Assembly: GCA_017591395.1 (NCBI GenBank)
Contig: WEDG01000214.1
Location: 186,001-250,000 of the forward strand
Source of the DNA: Schistocephalus solidus
Taxonomy: Eukaryota > Platyhelminthes > Cestoda > Diphyllobothriidea > Diphyllobothriidae
Direction of reading: 5' to 3'
Length of the DNA: 64,000 bases
Shown here one piece after another: positions 49,873 through 61,933 of the stretch (within the stretch, counting starts at the first letter, position 1; each line of letters begins with the position of its first letter). The position numbers were made by a program, and so were the translations under genes. The notes beneath the pieces were generated by a model, which was not told the origin of the DNA, made no database searches, and saw only the letters and a program-made list of their open reading frames with translations.

Positions 49873-51959
49873 TCTGTTTGGTTGACATCTTTGCTATAAA
49901 TACCTGAAAGTTCTAGCGGCATCTCTTGGATCCCCAGAACCAGACCATTTTTACCTTTGAGTTATTTTTTAGTCTGTTGATGGTAGAAATAAAGCATATT
50001 TTGGAGTATTTGTTTATCTATTTTTTGCGCCCAATACACTTCCTCATCCTTGTCTGAATGCTCAGTTTATAAAGGTGGAAGGATATAGCATACTCCGTGG
50101 TAGCACTTACCAAAGTTTTCCCACATCAGAAAAATCTTTCTTGTCAAATGGTGCCATTGCTTAAAATGCAGGGACTAGGTCGATTTAACGAAACCATCTT
50201 CTGCTTCAATAATGTTTCTGTTTACTGAAATAAGTGAATGTGCCTTTTGCCTGTCGCATTGCCAAGCATTTTAAACCACGTGATTTGCCATACACTTCCA
50301 GCAGAAAAGTCGTTCAGACTAAAGTTGATTCGCATCGCGATTCAGGGGGCTGGACACTGAGTACTTATCAGTATTGGCGGACGCGGTTCCGATTGGTCGG
50401 GGGTTGCGCATTTGATGCATATGTGAGATGTCTACGCTTCGTAGCCAACCATCTTTTGAGTATGATGCTTCTATGTCTGCCTTAGGGGACATTATAATGA
50501 TCCCAAACTGAACTTCCAGGCATCACAATCTTTCCATTATCAGTAGAAATGCCTACAACATAGAATTCAGTACACACGGTCAATAACCTCTTTAAGAAGT
50601 TTATTCTGAGGATTGTTATATCCGAGATGACTGGAAGGTTCTACAATGTACTTTTTAACTAAAATAAAAATTTAAGAAGCCAGTTTCGGTTTACGTCTTT
50701 TCGATTATTCATCATCAGGCTTCCACAAAAATGCAAGTGACTGTCCAGTTGCAAAAGTTTAAACAGCCAATTAACAGTATGGGCGAGATGTATGATAGCG
50801 TTCCTACGTCCAGTCTTATAGTCTGTTTCTGTTAGGGGCTTATGGGGAACAGGGGTAGGGAGGAAGGGAAGGGAGATTTCTGACAATTACTTGTCTCTGT
50901 TTCGTCGCTCTAAATAAAACTTATGATTTATTGGGCAAAAATAGTCTGCTTGACTTATCTAATGGTGAATGTCGGGCAATAATTAAAATCTTGTCCTAAC
51001 ACAATATTTTTAAGTAATTAAAAATGAATTGGTAGATAAGACAGGTGAAACTTTATGAAAAACTCTAAGGTTGCTTCGTCCGAGAGTTATCAAGGAATTC
51101 CTTGGGTTAGACAGGCAAAGCAGGTTAACTGAGGGTTACAAGGTTGCTTCTCGTAAGATGATGAGAAAAAAGCGTTTCTAAGTCACTCTTAAAATCGGAA
51201 TTTTTGATTTTCTGCCTTCTTTATTTAGTTTGATTTCATGGAATTATCATTTGCTTCAATTTATTTATGAAAAAAATTGTCGATAAAGGGCCGATAATTC
51301 AATCAAAACCCCACCGGTTTCACAACTTTTGTAATTTATGTGTCCTTCCTTCTTGCGGCTGCATTTCCTCATTGGTGACTGTCGTGCGAATGTTTTGATA
51401 ACCTAGAACGCAACGGCCGCGAGCTTTGGGACCGTAATAAACATATTTTCACGGCGAACATCTATCTTCTAGCAGTTGATGGACAGGAAACTGCTGCCTC
51501 TTAAAAACCGCATGTGTGCTTCGAAAGGGATATTACTCCGTTATTACTGGCTCTTAAGTATTTGAAATGTGCCGACTACAAGGGTTTTGCACATTAAGGG
51601 AGGCAGTATGTCATTTTAAGAACGATTAAAAGTTCTTTTTTACATCCTCAATTATACCAGAAAATGGACTTTACAAGAAAAGCAGGTGAAGAAACGCATA
51701 CGCTAGCGTAGACTGACATGGAAACTTTAATTTAATGTTAGCTTGTGCACAACGTTAAAAAAATGAACTTCCCTTACAGAAGGAGGAGAATGCGGATTTT
51801 ATTGAGGCTTCAAGGCAAAGGAGTTCCGCCTTTCTCTATTAAAAATCAAGACCAGAGTCTATTTTTTGTAAGGTACGCCATATCATATAAGGATGTACAC
51901 AATCTACCCCGATGAACCCCGGCTGATTAAGTTAAGATTTCATGTTATTTATGATCCAT
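49873..51959. other. No recognised gene
   Basis: AT-rich intergenic DNA. Short open frames at 50234-50485 (plus) and 50659-50886 (minus) show no family resemblance. Confidence 0.6.
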
Positions 51960-53102
51960 CAGCTGCCTCTTCATTGTGAATCATTTGTACTGTGCATGTC
52001 CAGTGGAAACTATTGAGCTGGGATAAAGATTTCGCTAAATCTTACAAAGTCATTCCGCCCCTACTGGATTGCAATAATAATTTCATGAGAGCGGATTTGG
52101 ACAAAGCAAAATTGTTAAATGCCTTCATTGTCAAGCATTTTATCCTTGAAACCAATCCCATACCTTCGATTCCTCTGACATCTCCTGAGTTGCTCACTGC
52201 CATTTATTTTGTTTCTACAAATATTCAGAAACAGATAAGCCTACTTAATCAATAACACCCATTATAACCGACATCATCCGAATTCTCTTATTAAACAGTT
52301 AAAGGATTTTCTCCTTTTGCTGAGCAAAGTATTCTCAGGTTTCCTCGAGAATGGTTTCTTTCCTGATTATTTGAAAACCTCTATTTTTATTCCTGTATTT
52401 AAATCTAGCGAACTCTCATATAAGTCACTTTATTGAGGGAAGTAGGCTTTCGCCCTTGAGCTCCCTATGTTCACAAGTATCCCGGTGTTCACAAAACGCC
52501 TCCACTTGCTAAGATGTTTTAAAAAATAATTGCCCTGCATATTACTGATTTTTGAATAACCAATCAATTTCTTAGCTCATCCCAACATGGCTTCCTTACC
52601 GATCGTTCTTGTAAAGCATGTTTTGTGTCTTTTCTAACTCTATTACCATCTCTTTCTTATGATCATCTATCGTGGTAGTTATCTCTTTTGATCTTAGTTA
52701 AGCAGTTGATAAAGTGACTCATAGGAGACCCTTACCTAAGTTGGAAGATTCATGTCTACCTAGTCTCCTTTCTCATTTCATTAAGTCAAATCTAACCAAT
52801 TGACAACAAACGGTCTTAGTTGTGCCCTCATTTTCAGCTGAGACCCTATTTTTAAGCGGTGCTCTTCAAGGTACCGTTCTAGGTCCTCTTTGGTTTTTGC
52901 TTTACATTTATTATATTAGATTATATTATATGTTATGACAGGCACAACCTTCGAATATGGATTCAACTTTTTGACCTCCGTGGATCTTCACCTTTTTTGG
53001 TATTTCGATTGAGTGAAAGCTATTGCAAATTTGAGACGTTAATATTTCAGTTTGTGCACAAGATACCGTCATCATCCTTAAAGGAAATACAGGAATTCAC
53101 CC
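51960..53102 (+). pseudogene. CR1/jockey-like LINE reverse transcriptase fragment, left copy
   Basis: Translation in shifting frames gives IPPLLDCNN..ADLDKAKLLN, AFIVKHFILETNP.PSIP, then SSQHGFLTDRSC, FDLS.AVDKV.H and GALQGTVLGPLWFLLYI, the order of RT motifs in CR1/jockey elements. Several stops and shifts make it non-functional. The last 480 bases are repeated at 57743-58220, and the sequence is cut at about 53102 by a DNA transposon. Confidence 0.8.
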
Positions 53103-54269
53103 CCTACCAGCACCAGCCCCGCCTGGCCCCGCCTGGCCCAGGTGGCCAGGCGGGGCTATGAGGGGGCCAGGCGGGGCAAAATGGCGGGGCCATGCGGGGC
53201 AAAGTCGACGGTGTGGCCCCCTCTGGCCCCCTCACTGGAAAAATTTGCGCAGCGAGACCCCACGATTTTCTCGCAGTAGCAGCCCCTTTTTTATATCGAA
53301 CGCCCACCGCAAATAGTATTCCCCATCATAATCGGTCACTTCTGATATCCCCCTAATTATTGTTCTATTAACGGCCCAATTTTATACAATTAATATGGCT
53401 TCCGTTTTAATCCATTCAAGCCATTCCTGCGATGTACCCACTCACTCATGAAATAGGATATGTGAAGATGAAATTTGCAAAGTAGTTTATTATAAAAATT
53501 TTGAATAACACTGTACATGCGCAGTATAAATTAGTCATGGTTTGTCCACGTGGCTGCTGTTATCCGGTGGTTGTTTCTAAAATAAAGAAATATGTTGGTC
53601 ACCGTGGTGAACATTATGAAAAGAGTTATAAATCACATATTCAGGATTAAAATTCATATCACTAAATTAATAACGTTTAAACATGAAATGTGTTAGGTAT
53701 AAATGCATTGAGTTAATTACCATGTCTTCGGACGCAGACTTTGTTCCGTAAATTGGACCACTGGTGGAACATTCCGGATGCTGAATAAATATGCTGGATT
53801 AATTCAATGGATTAGTGTTACCTTCTCTGTTGCCTCTCGGCGTTTGAACTGCCACCGTACCTATCTCTGGCACCATGGAACCAGTCAATAGCTGTTCTGC
53901 GAATAACATCCGTGGAAGCTGGTATTGAAGCTGGTATTTAGGTGAATGGCTTCTGCAGACGTCAGGGAAACGTTATGACCTACCTGCAAAAACTCTATAG
54001 AGTGGGCAGCCAATAAATGACCGTTTGTCAGTGGAGCCGGCCCAGCAGAAGTTAAGGCACAGGAGTGGTCCAATAAAACATGTCAAGAGGTGCCGGACGA
54101 ACTCTCTTTCATTTCTTCCCCCTACCACTGACAACCTTTCTATCTACAAATCACGAATAAGGTTTAGAAATGAATATATCCAAACCGCCTCATTGGCATA
54201 ATCCGGTGTCCTAATCATTCCTCAAAGGAAGTCATTGTAGGCCTCGTCTGTGCACAGGGGCGAACGACA

Positions 54270-56014
54270 GATCGACTAGCTAGTCGTGTTGGGGACAGCC
54301 ATCGCCCGTATGTCGTTTAAGGTTGCCCATAGTTGTTCCATGTTGCGAGCCTGCCTGTCTGCAATGTTATCAACTTTTTTACTAGGTTAAGGTTACCAAC
54401 AATGAGAAAAGTCGTACCATAGCGAATCTAGGTCCTTTCGTAGTTCCTTGATAGAAGTTTATAGGACACTTTCAGGTCATTCAGGTGGTAGTCTATGGTA
54501 CACATTATTAAAAAAATGCTTACTAATAAGTGTACGGCGGAGAAAATCGTGCTGGTGTACTCCCAGGCATCGATGTGCCCGGTATATTCTCATCATTCCT
54601 AGGCCTGAAAATAATATGGCAAAATCGGAAACAAAGTTATTTAACAAAAGGCGGGCAAAATCAAACCAGGTCTTATGTAAAATAGGAGGACAAAAAATAT
54701 ATACTGCAATAGAAAACTGCAAAAAAATGCATAAAACGGTCATGGTCAAGAAAGGGTTTCAAAACAACAGGGCCTATATACAGCAAAAATTGACGAAATT
54801 CAGCAGCCTTCCAAACTCAAGAATCTCTAATGTTCTACACTTGCGGGAAAATTCCATCATCAAGCACTGGCTGCATTTTTTGATGTGGTCATTGAGTGCT
54901 GGAGAAAACCTCTTCACACTCAATCTCCACTGATGAAGTAACTTCCGCATTACACCCAAGCACACCAGGTGCATGTAGTCTTATGGTAAGCTTCTAACCA
55001 TGACGACAGGTAACTCCTCGAAAGGCGATATGCCTCTGTGATGGAGCCCCTGCCTGCGTGATCGAAAGGAACCGTCGTCGCGAAGACGCCCACTGTACAC
55101 AGGGAACGTCATGCGGTTAGCGATGGGAATTCCAAAATGACAGCGTCTAGAGTTTTTTACATTACTTTCACCAAACGACGTACCTGTCGCATCCATAGTG
55201 CCCATTGTGGGCTTTCACTTGCCGGACATATGAGCAAGCTGGAGAGTCAAATATCACATTGGATAAATTAACTTTCATTATTTCCCCAGTTTGGAGAACC
55301 CGTAGGCCAACTCCCAAAATGTCTTTCAATTCATCAATGCAATCACTCAAAAAAATAATCCAGTGGCTCCGGCTTGCCGAACCCAGAGAAAACGCCTACT
55401 ACGAACGGCCGTTCAACTACCGGGTAGTTTACCCGAGCAAGAATAGGCCAGAGTCATTGTCCTGATCCTTTAAACAACTTCATCCCATCGATGTGCAGTT
55501 GGATGCCTATCTCAGGAATTTCAGTTTCTCTCCGGAGTTTCAGCTCATCCAGTTAACCATGCCCAAGGCCCACGTTGACAAAGCTCCCGTTCTTCAGGAC
55601 CTTGTTAATGCAAGAACTTGGAATACGCAATAACGTTCTTTGGTCCTTCGGAACCTCTGGATGGTAAGGACGGAGCATATCCAACAAAGTTTTAACGGTT
55701 GTTAGTGACATGTTCGTCTTCCGACAGACGTCCGGAAAATCAGCTAGAAAATATCTGCCTTGTAATTCACTTGTTTCTTCCGTGTCCCCTATTGATTCTG
55801 CATTCCAACTGAAAATAAGATTGTCTGAAAACATACCAGTTGAAACCTCGAGAAAGATTTCAGGCATTTGAGGCTCCGGTGAGGGGTATAACGCTGACGA
55901 AGAGGATGGCGAAGGACCATCTGCTACTTCAGTTGCGGCATGATACGCCTGCATCGCACGCGATACTCGCTTATACACGGTTTTCCTCTTGATTCCGTAA
56001 AATTTTCGCTTCAT
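54270..56014 (-). pseudogene. Transposase remnant inside the CACTA-like element
   Basis: Opens at 56014 (MKRKFYGIKRKTVYKRVSRA) and runs through several frames. Motifs: CRKTNMSLTTVKTLLDMLRP, QLHIDGMKLFKGSGQ, LWPILARV, PFVVGVFSGFGKPEPLDYFF, CIDELKDILGVGLRV, DSPACSYVRQVKAHNGHYGC, GISPFEELP, HLVCLGVMRKLL, KAAEFRQFLLYIGPVVLKPF. This motif order is that of a transposase-like family widespread in cnidarians, molluscs and arthropods; I cannot name it more exactly. It would cut and join element ends. Multiple stops (for example before LDELKLRRE near 55550) show it is dead. Confidence 0.75.
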
Positions 56015-56039
56015 GGTTACTTTTCATGGACAGCAGAAC

Positions 56040-57290
56040 ACAATATATAAATGATATGAGGGCATATGTACGCTGATGATTTAAAGTTGTCTATCGTTAT
56101 AAACCGGTCGATCGCCACATTGTGCTTGAGCTCTTAAAAAAGGATCTTCAAGCCTTCGCTCAGTGGTGTCGCACATGGCGCCTTTCGCTCTCTTGGCACA
56201 AATGCTCCGTTATGGTTAGTTGTGACAACCATCAGCCTCATCTAAGCATAGACGGTCATGACTTAAATGTGCCCGGGTTTAAAACGGATCTGGGCATATC
56301 ATATTCTAGTAGTCTTAATCTGTCAGAGCACTGCGCCCTGATTGTCTCTAAAGCACGCCAAACCACTGGGTTTATTCTCAGAAATTTTAAAACCCTCAAT
56401 ATTAGGACCAGCCTTTATAAAATGTATGTCAGACCTAGTCTGGAATACTGCTCGTTTCTATTTAGCCTTCTGCACGCGAGTGAACGGAGGAAGATGGAAT
56501 CAGTCCAGCACTTCTTTACTAAAAGAGTTATTACTTCAGAGCACAGAAACCTGTCCTACCAACAACGCTGTGAGCTTACAAGCCTCGACCCGTTGTGGCT
56601 TCGTAGATTACAGAAGGGACTATTTTTACTGTTCAAGCTTTTAAACGGTTTTACCTTTAACCCCCTTACATCCCTGAGGCAGCTCGATCACTGTCGGTGC
56701 ACCAATCATAGAGATGTATTCTTATTTCTTCCTTTGGCACGCACCGTTAAATACCGTCAGTTTTTTTCGGTAAACGCTATAGCGATCTGGAATAAACTAC
56801 CCAGAAGTATTAAAATTCAGCAAAACTATCCTTTGTTTACGAGAGCTGTCACTAGTTTTCTACATTCAGGACACCTTCCGCGAATTTTTGGGTGCTGATT
56901 CTCTGGAAGCTCTTTTCCGTTCTGATGGCGTCCATGGACTCTGAATCCTATGCCGGACTTCATGCTGAAGGCAATGTTGCTGGCTCTGCAGTCCGTAATC
57001 GGGTTATTCCTCAGTCTACAGCTAGCAGCCGCTCGCCGGCATACTTGCTGCTAGTACAGAAGACCAGATCCACAACACCGAAAGGAGAAGTACTACACTC
57101 TGCACCTGTGTCAACACTTCCCTGTCCTAAACTTTAATCTGTTCAACAAGCTGCAGTTTTTTCTCCTGAAAATACCTTAAAGAACGATCAGGAATTTTTT
57201 TCACTGTCAGCTGGACCCCCTACTGTATATATCCCTTTTGACCTTGCCTGTAAACTGGCAATAAATAAATAAATAAATAAATATTTAACA
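56040..57290 (+). mobile_element. 5'-truncated CR1-like LINE, 3' end
   Basis: Starts just before the RT active-site motif MYADDLKLSIV (56068), shifts frame once near 56130, then runs open to the stop at 56895-56897: LSLSWHKCSVMV, TDLGISYSSSLNLSEHC, ILRNFKTLNIRTSLYKMYVR, PSLEYCSFL and AIAIWNKLPRSI. The 3' untranslated part ends in a (AATA)n tail at 57262-57290. 5' truncation and a simple-repeat tail are typical of non-LTR insertion. A second, inverted copy lies at 63205-64000. Confidence 0.9.
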
Positions 57291-57742
57291 TTCAGTGAGC
57301 TAAAAAATTACCGTTAATGTTTCCCATTAAACTCGAGCATATGTAACTTAACATTAAATTTAAAAGGCAAAAGGTAGCAAATTATCTTATAAAATATCTT
57401 TGAACTCTGGATAACCTACCTGAGTATCAGCAGCTTTGAGAACAATTGGGTTAGTGGTACAAGTCACTCGGCAGGCAGACATGCGCTTAGAAGAAAAATG
57501 GCGTCTAAATGACTGACTTAAACAAAACATCAAAAATAAATTCATCTCACTACCTTATTATTAGGCTTAAACCGTATTTTATCATATAATTATTGCCTAT
57601 TTCGGTTTAAATTCAAACAATAACACCTTTTTCTGTCTTTACAAGAAGCCTGAAAATGTTTTAAATAAAGCCTGAAAGGCGATGGGGATTGGCCCCTTCT
57701 GGCCCCATCTGGCCCCCTCTCAGCCCCCTCTTCTGGCGGGGC

Positions 57743-58380
57743 TGTGTCTTTTCTAAATCTATTACCATCTCTTTCTTATGATCATCTATCGTGGTAGTTA
57801 TCTTTTTTGATCTTAGTTAAGCAGTTGATAAAGTGATTCATAGGAGACCCTTACTTAAGTTGGAAGATGCATGTCTTCCTAGTCTCCTTTCTCATTCCAT
57901 TAAGTCAAATCTAACCAATTGACAAAAAACGGTCTTAGTTGTGCCCTCATTTTCAGCTGAGACCCTATTTTTAAGCGGTGCTCTTCAAGGTACCGTTCTA
58001 GGTCCTCTTTGGTTTTTGCTTTACATTTATTATATTAGATTATATTATATGTTATGACAGGCACAACCTTCGAATATGGATTCAAATTTTTGACCTCCGT
58101 GGATCTTCACCTTTTTTGGTATTTCGATTGAGTGAAAGCTATTGCAAATTTGAGACGTTAATATTTCAGTTTGTGCACAAGATACCGTCATCATCCTTAA
58201 AGGAAATACAGGAATTCACCCTCTGTCTTCTTTTCGCCATCAGTTCTCCCGGTACTACCACATCAACTAGGATCAGATTCAACACTTATTCCTTTCAATT
58301 CGTGCCTGTGAAATATATCTCAAATTCATCCTCAGCAGTGTACTGCAATCGCCCATCACTCTAAACAAGGCTCTCTACTT
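57743..58380 (+). pseudogene. CR1/jockey-like LINE fragment, right copy
   Basis: 57743-58220 repeats 52624-53102 at about 98 per cent identity (about ten substitutions counted by eye), then continues past the point where the left copy is interrupted, with a short frame ending near 58364. Confidence 0.85.
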
Positions 58381-58577
58381 GACAGCTTTTCTCCAAGATC
58401 TGCTTTGAAGACTACAAACAGCTTAGTCATTTTTCCTGAACTTCATATTTGGAAGTTTATATATCCTTAAAATTCTTCTGAAAATATCCAGCCCTATTCC
58501 AGAGCAGATTAAAAAGCCATGAAACCGTCAGCAATTAACCATTCAATTAGCCCTTCAATCCATTAGCGCCTACACAC

Positions 58578-58655
58578 CTGTCAACACCGAGATTCGAACC
58601 CGTGGCCTCTTGCAACCAGGACCACCGCGCTACCAACTGCGTCAAACGCGCACGA
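58578..58655 (-). repeat. tRNA-like SINE head
   Basis: On the minus strand: A box TGACGCAGTTGGTAGCGCG, B box GGGTTCGAATCTC, about 76 bases in all. The terminal stem is poor, favouring a SINE head over a functional tRNA. Confidence 0.5.
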
Positions 58656-59324
58656 CGTATGGCCGGCCAAGTCAATGTTTAGGTACGAAACACCAACTGA
58701 GAATGAATCCTGAGCGTTTGTGTTATTCGTATCTCTTAGGATTGTATTCGAATGCATTTAATTTATAAATCTTCTTAAATAAATGGGCTAGGGTAAAATA
58801 GTTTTCAGCAGTCAGACTTCTAATAAGCATGCAACGATTCAGCCTTTGTTGTGACTTATCCTTCCCCGATTGAAAGCAGATTAAAGCAGCACACCACTGG
58901 CGTGCATTTTGGAAGCAGGTGAACGTCGAAGCTTGTATTCCTCGTAGGGATAATGTCCTGGAAGTGGAATAATCCTCAGTGAATGAATATTTGGATAGCC
59001 GCAGAAATCGTTAAGTCCAAGTAAATGACTCCCAAATATAGAGACTGGTCAATCCACTCAAGAGTTATTCCAAACCAACGTGTCTTCTACACTAATGTAG
59101 ATACTAAAACATTAGTGAGAGTATTATCCCTGCTTCTTTCCTAGCTCACCGTTTTCTATAAATTCGTAATTATTGTTTTAGAAGCACAAGTCGCAGGTGG
59201 ATTCGAAAAATAATGGCTCTTGTCCTTCAACTCAAACAAATGCGCCCTGCTACGTCTGGGAAATCGAAATCAGGTCACTGATATGCGACCCTATTATTTA
59301 AACGTTATGCCACTCCAAGAAGCA

Positions 59325-59790
59325 CACACAGAAGGATCTTGACGTTTGGATGAAAGACAACCTGAAGCCTTCTGCGCAATGTTGCAAGGCGGCTAAATCC
59401 ACCAATTCAATGCTGTACGCTATCAATCGGGCATTTAAATTTTTCGATGAACACTGCTTTTCTTAAGTCTTTTGTACGTTTGTAAGGTCATATGTTGAAT
59501 ATGCGATCCAAGCCTGGCGATCGTGAACCCAACAGGACTACAAAATACCCGAAAGGGAACAGCGGTGAGCCAAAAAATTAGTAAGAGGTCATCCATTCAA
59601 ACTAAGTGTGCCCCAAGTAAGATTGGACGTGAGGAAGTATTGTTTTACCAACCGTGTCGTATAACAGTGGAATAACCTACCTGAGGCGATTGTAATGTCC
59701 CAGTTTGTGGATACATTAAAACATCGGCTTGACATACATATGTTGCAGCACCACGGAGACTATGTGACTACTTAACCTCAACAATATCAG
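59325..59790 (+). pseudogene. LINE 3' reverse transcriptase fragment (second CR1-like family)
   Basis: One frame with stops reads RDLDVWMKDNLKPSAQCCKA, KSTNSMLYAINRAFKFFDEH, FVRSYVEYAIQAW, KLVRGHPFKLS and QWNNLPEAIVMSQFVDTLKH. This is the C-terminal RT block (DLGV..LKPS..C..AA..., VRP.LEYA.QAW, WN.LP..V) of CR1/jockey-type LINEs. Confidence 0.85.
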
Positions 59791-60044
59791 TGTACCACGA
59801 AAATCTGCCTGCATTCACTTGACTGTAACTTCTTTAATTTACTTCTTATTCTTCTGACTTTTATGTAACAAATAGGGCTTTCAAAGGCGTAAGCTTATTT
59901 TCCTCAAATACACTGAACTAAACTGAACTGAAAATCCATAAGTATTTCCAGATCAAACTTTTGCTGTGTATTTGGCCACACACGCAGAGCACCGATGTGC
60001 ACATTTTCGTCATTTTATCTTAGAGCTAGCTTTGTTTTAAAAGT

Positions 60045-60275
60045 GCCCACTGGGTACTCAGAATAAACAAATATTTATTTATTTACATCGAGTCTGGCCT
60101 GCTAAACATTCAGTGTTAATGAGTGACCACTGAGATTGCTCGTGTTTGCAAATTCGAAGAAGTCCTCAAAAGCCAGACTGCAATCCAATCCTTTCACATT
60201 GGAGAATTTATGAACAAGGTCCTCGCGCATTTACTTATAACTCAAAGGGAACAGATTTGGATTTTTTAAGCGAGT
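60045..60275 (+). repeat. LINE-type A-rich tail and dispersed repeat
   Basis: GTGCCCACTGGGTACTCAGA followed by AATAAACAAATATTTATTTA resembles the tail at 63125-63165. 60130-60275 matches the repeat at 49247-49400. Confidence 0.5.
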
Positions 60276-60439
60276 TGAATATGGCAAGGAGCTTTAACTC
60301 CTAGTTATTTTGGCTCTTTTTTGAACTGTTGGGAGACTGTTCTGATCTTGACATTTCTTCAGGCTTATATATCATATTCCAAATGTTGCCTCATTAATGT
60401 TTGAAATCTTAAAAAAGATATCTTCATCAAAATCTATAT

Positions 60440-60800
60440 AGGTTCTCCTGACGGTAGGCACCCCAGGCATTGCGCTCTCCGCCATTATCGAGCGGTGAGA
60501 GGACGGTTTTAAGAACGTGGTCGTCAGAACACCGAGGTCTTTCGGATGTCCACGTCTTGCAAGGCAACACCGTTGAGAAAGTACCTTCTGCTACTGGCGG
60601 ATCTGTATGGGTCAGCTGAGCGAAATTTTGTACATTTATCGAAGCTGAACTGCAGAAGCTAACGATTCGACCAATTCTCCAAGCAAGTTAGATTGACTTA
60701 CAGTCTGTATTCGTCGGCAGGGCTTCAATTGCACCCCATATTTTCAAGTCGGTGGCGAACATTTCTGCCTTACAGTCCAGAACGCTGAGAAAATAGTGCA
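60440..60800 (-). pseudogene. LINE reverse transcriptase fragment, minus strand
   Basis: On the minus strand: MFATDLKIWGAI (active-site YADD region, altered to FATD), then WSNRWLLQFSFDKCTKF, FLNGVALQDVDIRK and a DLGV-like position. Frame shifts are present. Same general LINE type as 59325-59790 but opposite strand. Confidence 0.7.
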
Positions 60801-60944
60801 AATATACAAGGAAAAGAATGCGTACTAGTATTGAAACCTAGGTAACCCCACTCTCAACCGCAGCAGAACTTACCTTCACGTTGATGAACGCCATTCAGCG
60901 ATCTCTAGTGGCTCTGGGCTCACTCACGAGCCCCACCAGCAGCT

Positions 60945-61095
60945 GCAGATGGTTGGAGCATTGGACTTCTGATCAGTAGGTTTCGGGTTCAAGCCTCGGG
61001 TGGTGCACCACTTGGCGTTTGGTATGACGGAATCATTATGGCTAATGAGCCCGAAATGGTCATTCCTGTTTCCCTTATCTTTTTGGACAGTGCTC
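60945..61095 (+). repeat. SINE family 1, head and body
   Basis: GTTGGAGCATTGGACTTCTG, B box GGGTTCAAGCC, TGGTATGACGGAATCATTAT, GGCTAATGAGCCCGAAATGG, TCATTCCTGTTTCCC. Confidence 0.75.
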
Positions 61096-61930
61096 CACGT
61101 GAATTCCCTTGACCGGTGCCGAAAAACTAGCGCCACGCCAAGAGGAAGTTGTCAATCCATTGGAAGAGGTTTCACTGATTGTTATCTTTTCTACTTTATG
61201 GAGCAATCTCTGGTGTACCACAGTCTTGAAGGTCTTTTGAAATGCAACGAAGGGGATTTGAACCGTGCGCTTATCTTCAAGAGCTTGGCTCAAGCTCTGA
61301 AGAGATTGCAGAATATGTATCGTGTAGATCTTCTTTTCGAAACCCATGTTTACAGTTTGATAACAGGCTATGAGCCTCCAGAACTTGCATCATTTCGCTC
61401 TTAAGGATCCTCTCTATGACCTTCCTAGGATGCAGGCGAAAAGTGCAGCTCATCTTTTGAGCAAAAGAAGGGAATTTTAGTTTACTTTATCAAAACATTG
61501 CTTGAGGGCACGGAACTGGCATCCATGACAGTGCATCAGTCAACTTCTTCCCAAATTATTCTCATGTAGTCGGGATTTTTGCTCCACGCAGCCTTCGAGC
61601 ACATCCCCTGCAGCTTTAAAAACCAATTTCATTATACGAGACATGCTTATTTTATTGTCGTTAACTGACATCGGATAGTAAGGGAAATCCAACCAACGTC
61701 CTACCAAACGAGAAGAAACGCCATTCGCACATGGATTCATGTTTTCATGCAGATTTGAGTAATACTGTTTACGCTTATTTCTTCATATGGGTACTTTCTG
61801 ATAAAAGCACAGCCTACAACCTGGATCGTAAGCATTGGTCTCATTTTTTCAGTTATATTATTTCAAAAATTCTACCCTTATCCCGTTTCTGTAATGTGTC
61901 ATTTGTTTTGTTGGGTTGCACACTTGACCT
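61096..61930. other. No recognised gene
   Basis: Short open frames on both strands (for example 61000-61404 plus, which begins inside the SINE) lack family motifs. A LINE fragment is possible but not shown. Confidence 0.5.
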
Positions 61931-61933
61931 GTT

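Larger units (their letters stand above)
53103..57746 (-). mobile_element. DNA transposon with CAC-type inverted ends (CACTA-like, putative)
   Basis: The left end reads CACCAGCCCCGCC (53111-53123) and the right end GGCGGGGCTGTG (57735-57746); these are inverted repeats apart from one base. Both ends are followed inward by GGCCCC/GGCGGGGC subterminal repeats (53120-53240 and 57680-57742), as seen in CACTA/EnSpm elements. It carries a decayed transposase on the minus strand and an inserted CR1-like LINE on the plus strand. Confidence 0.65.
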
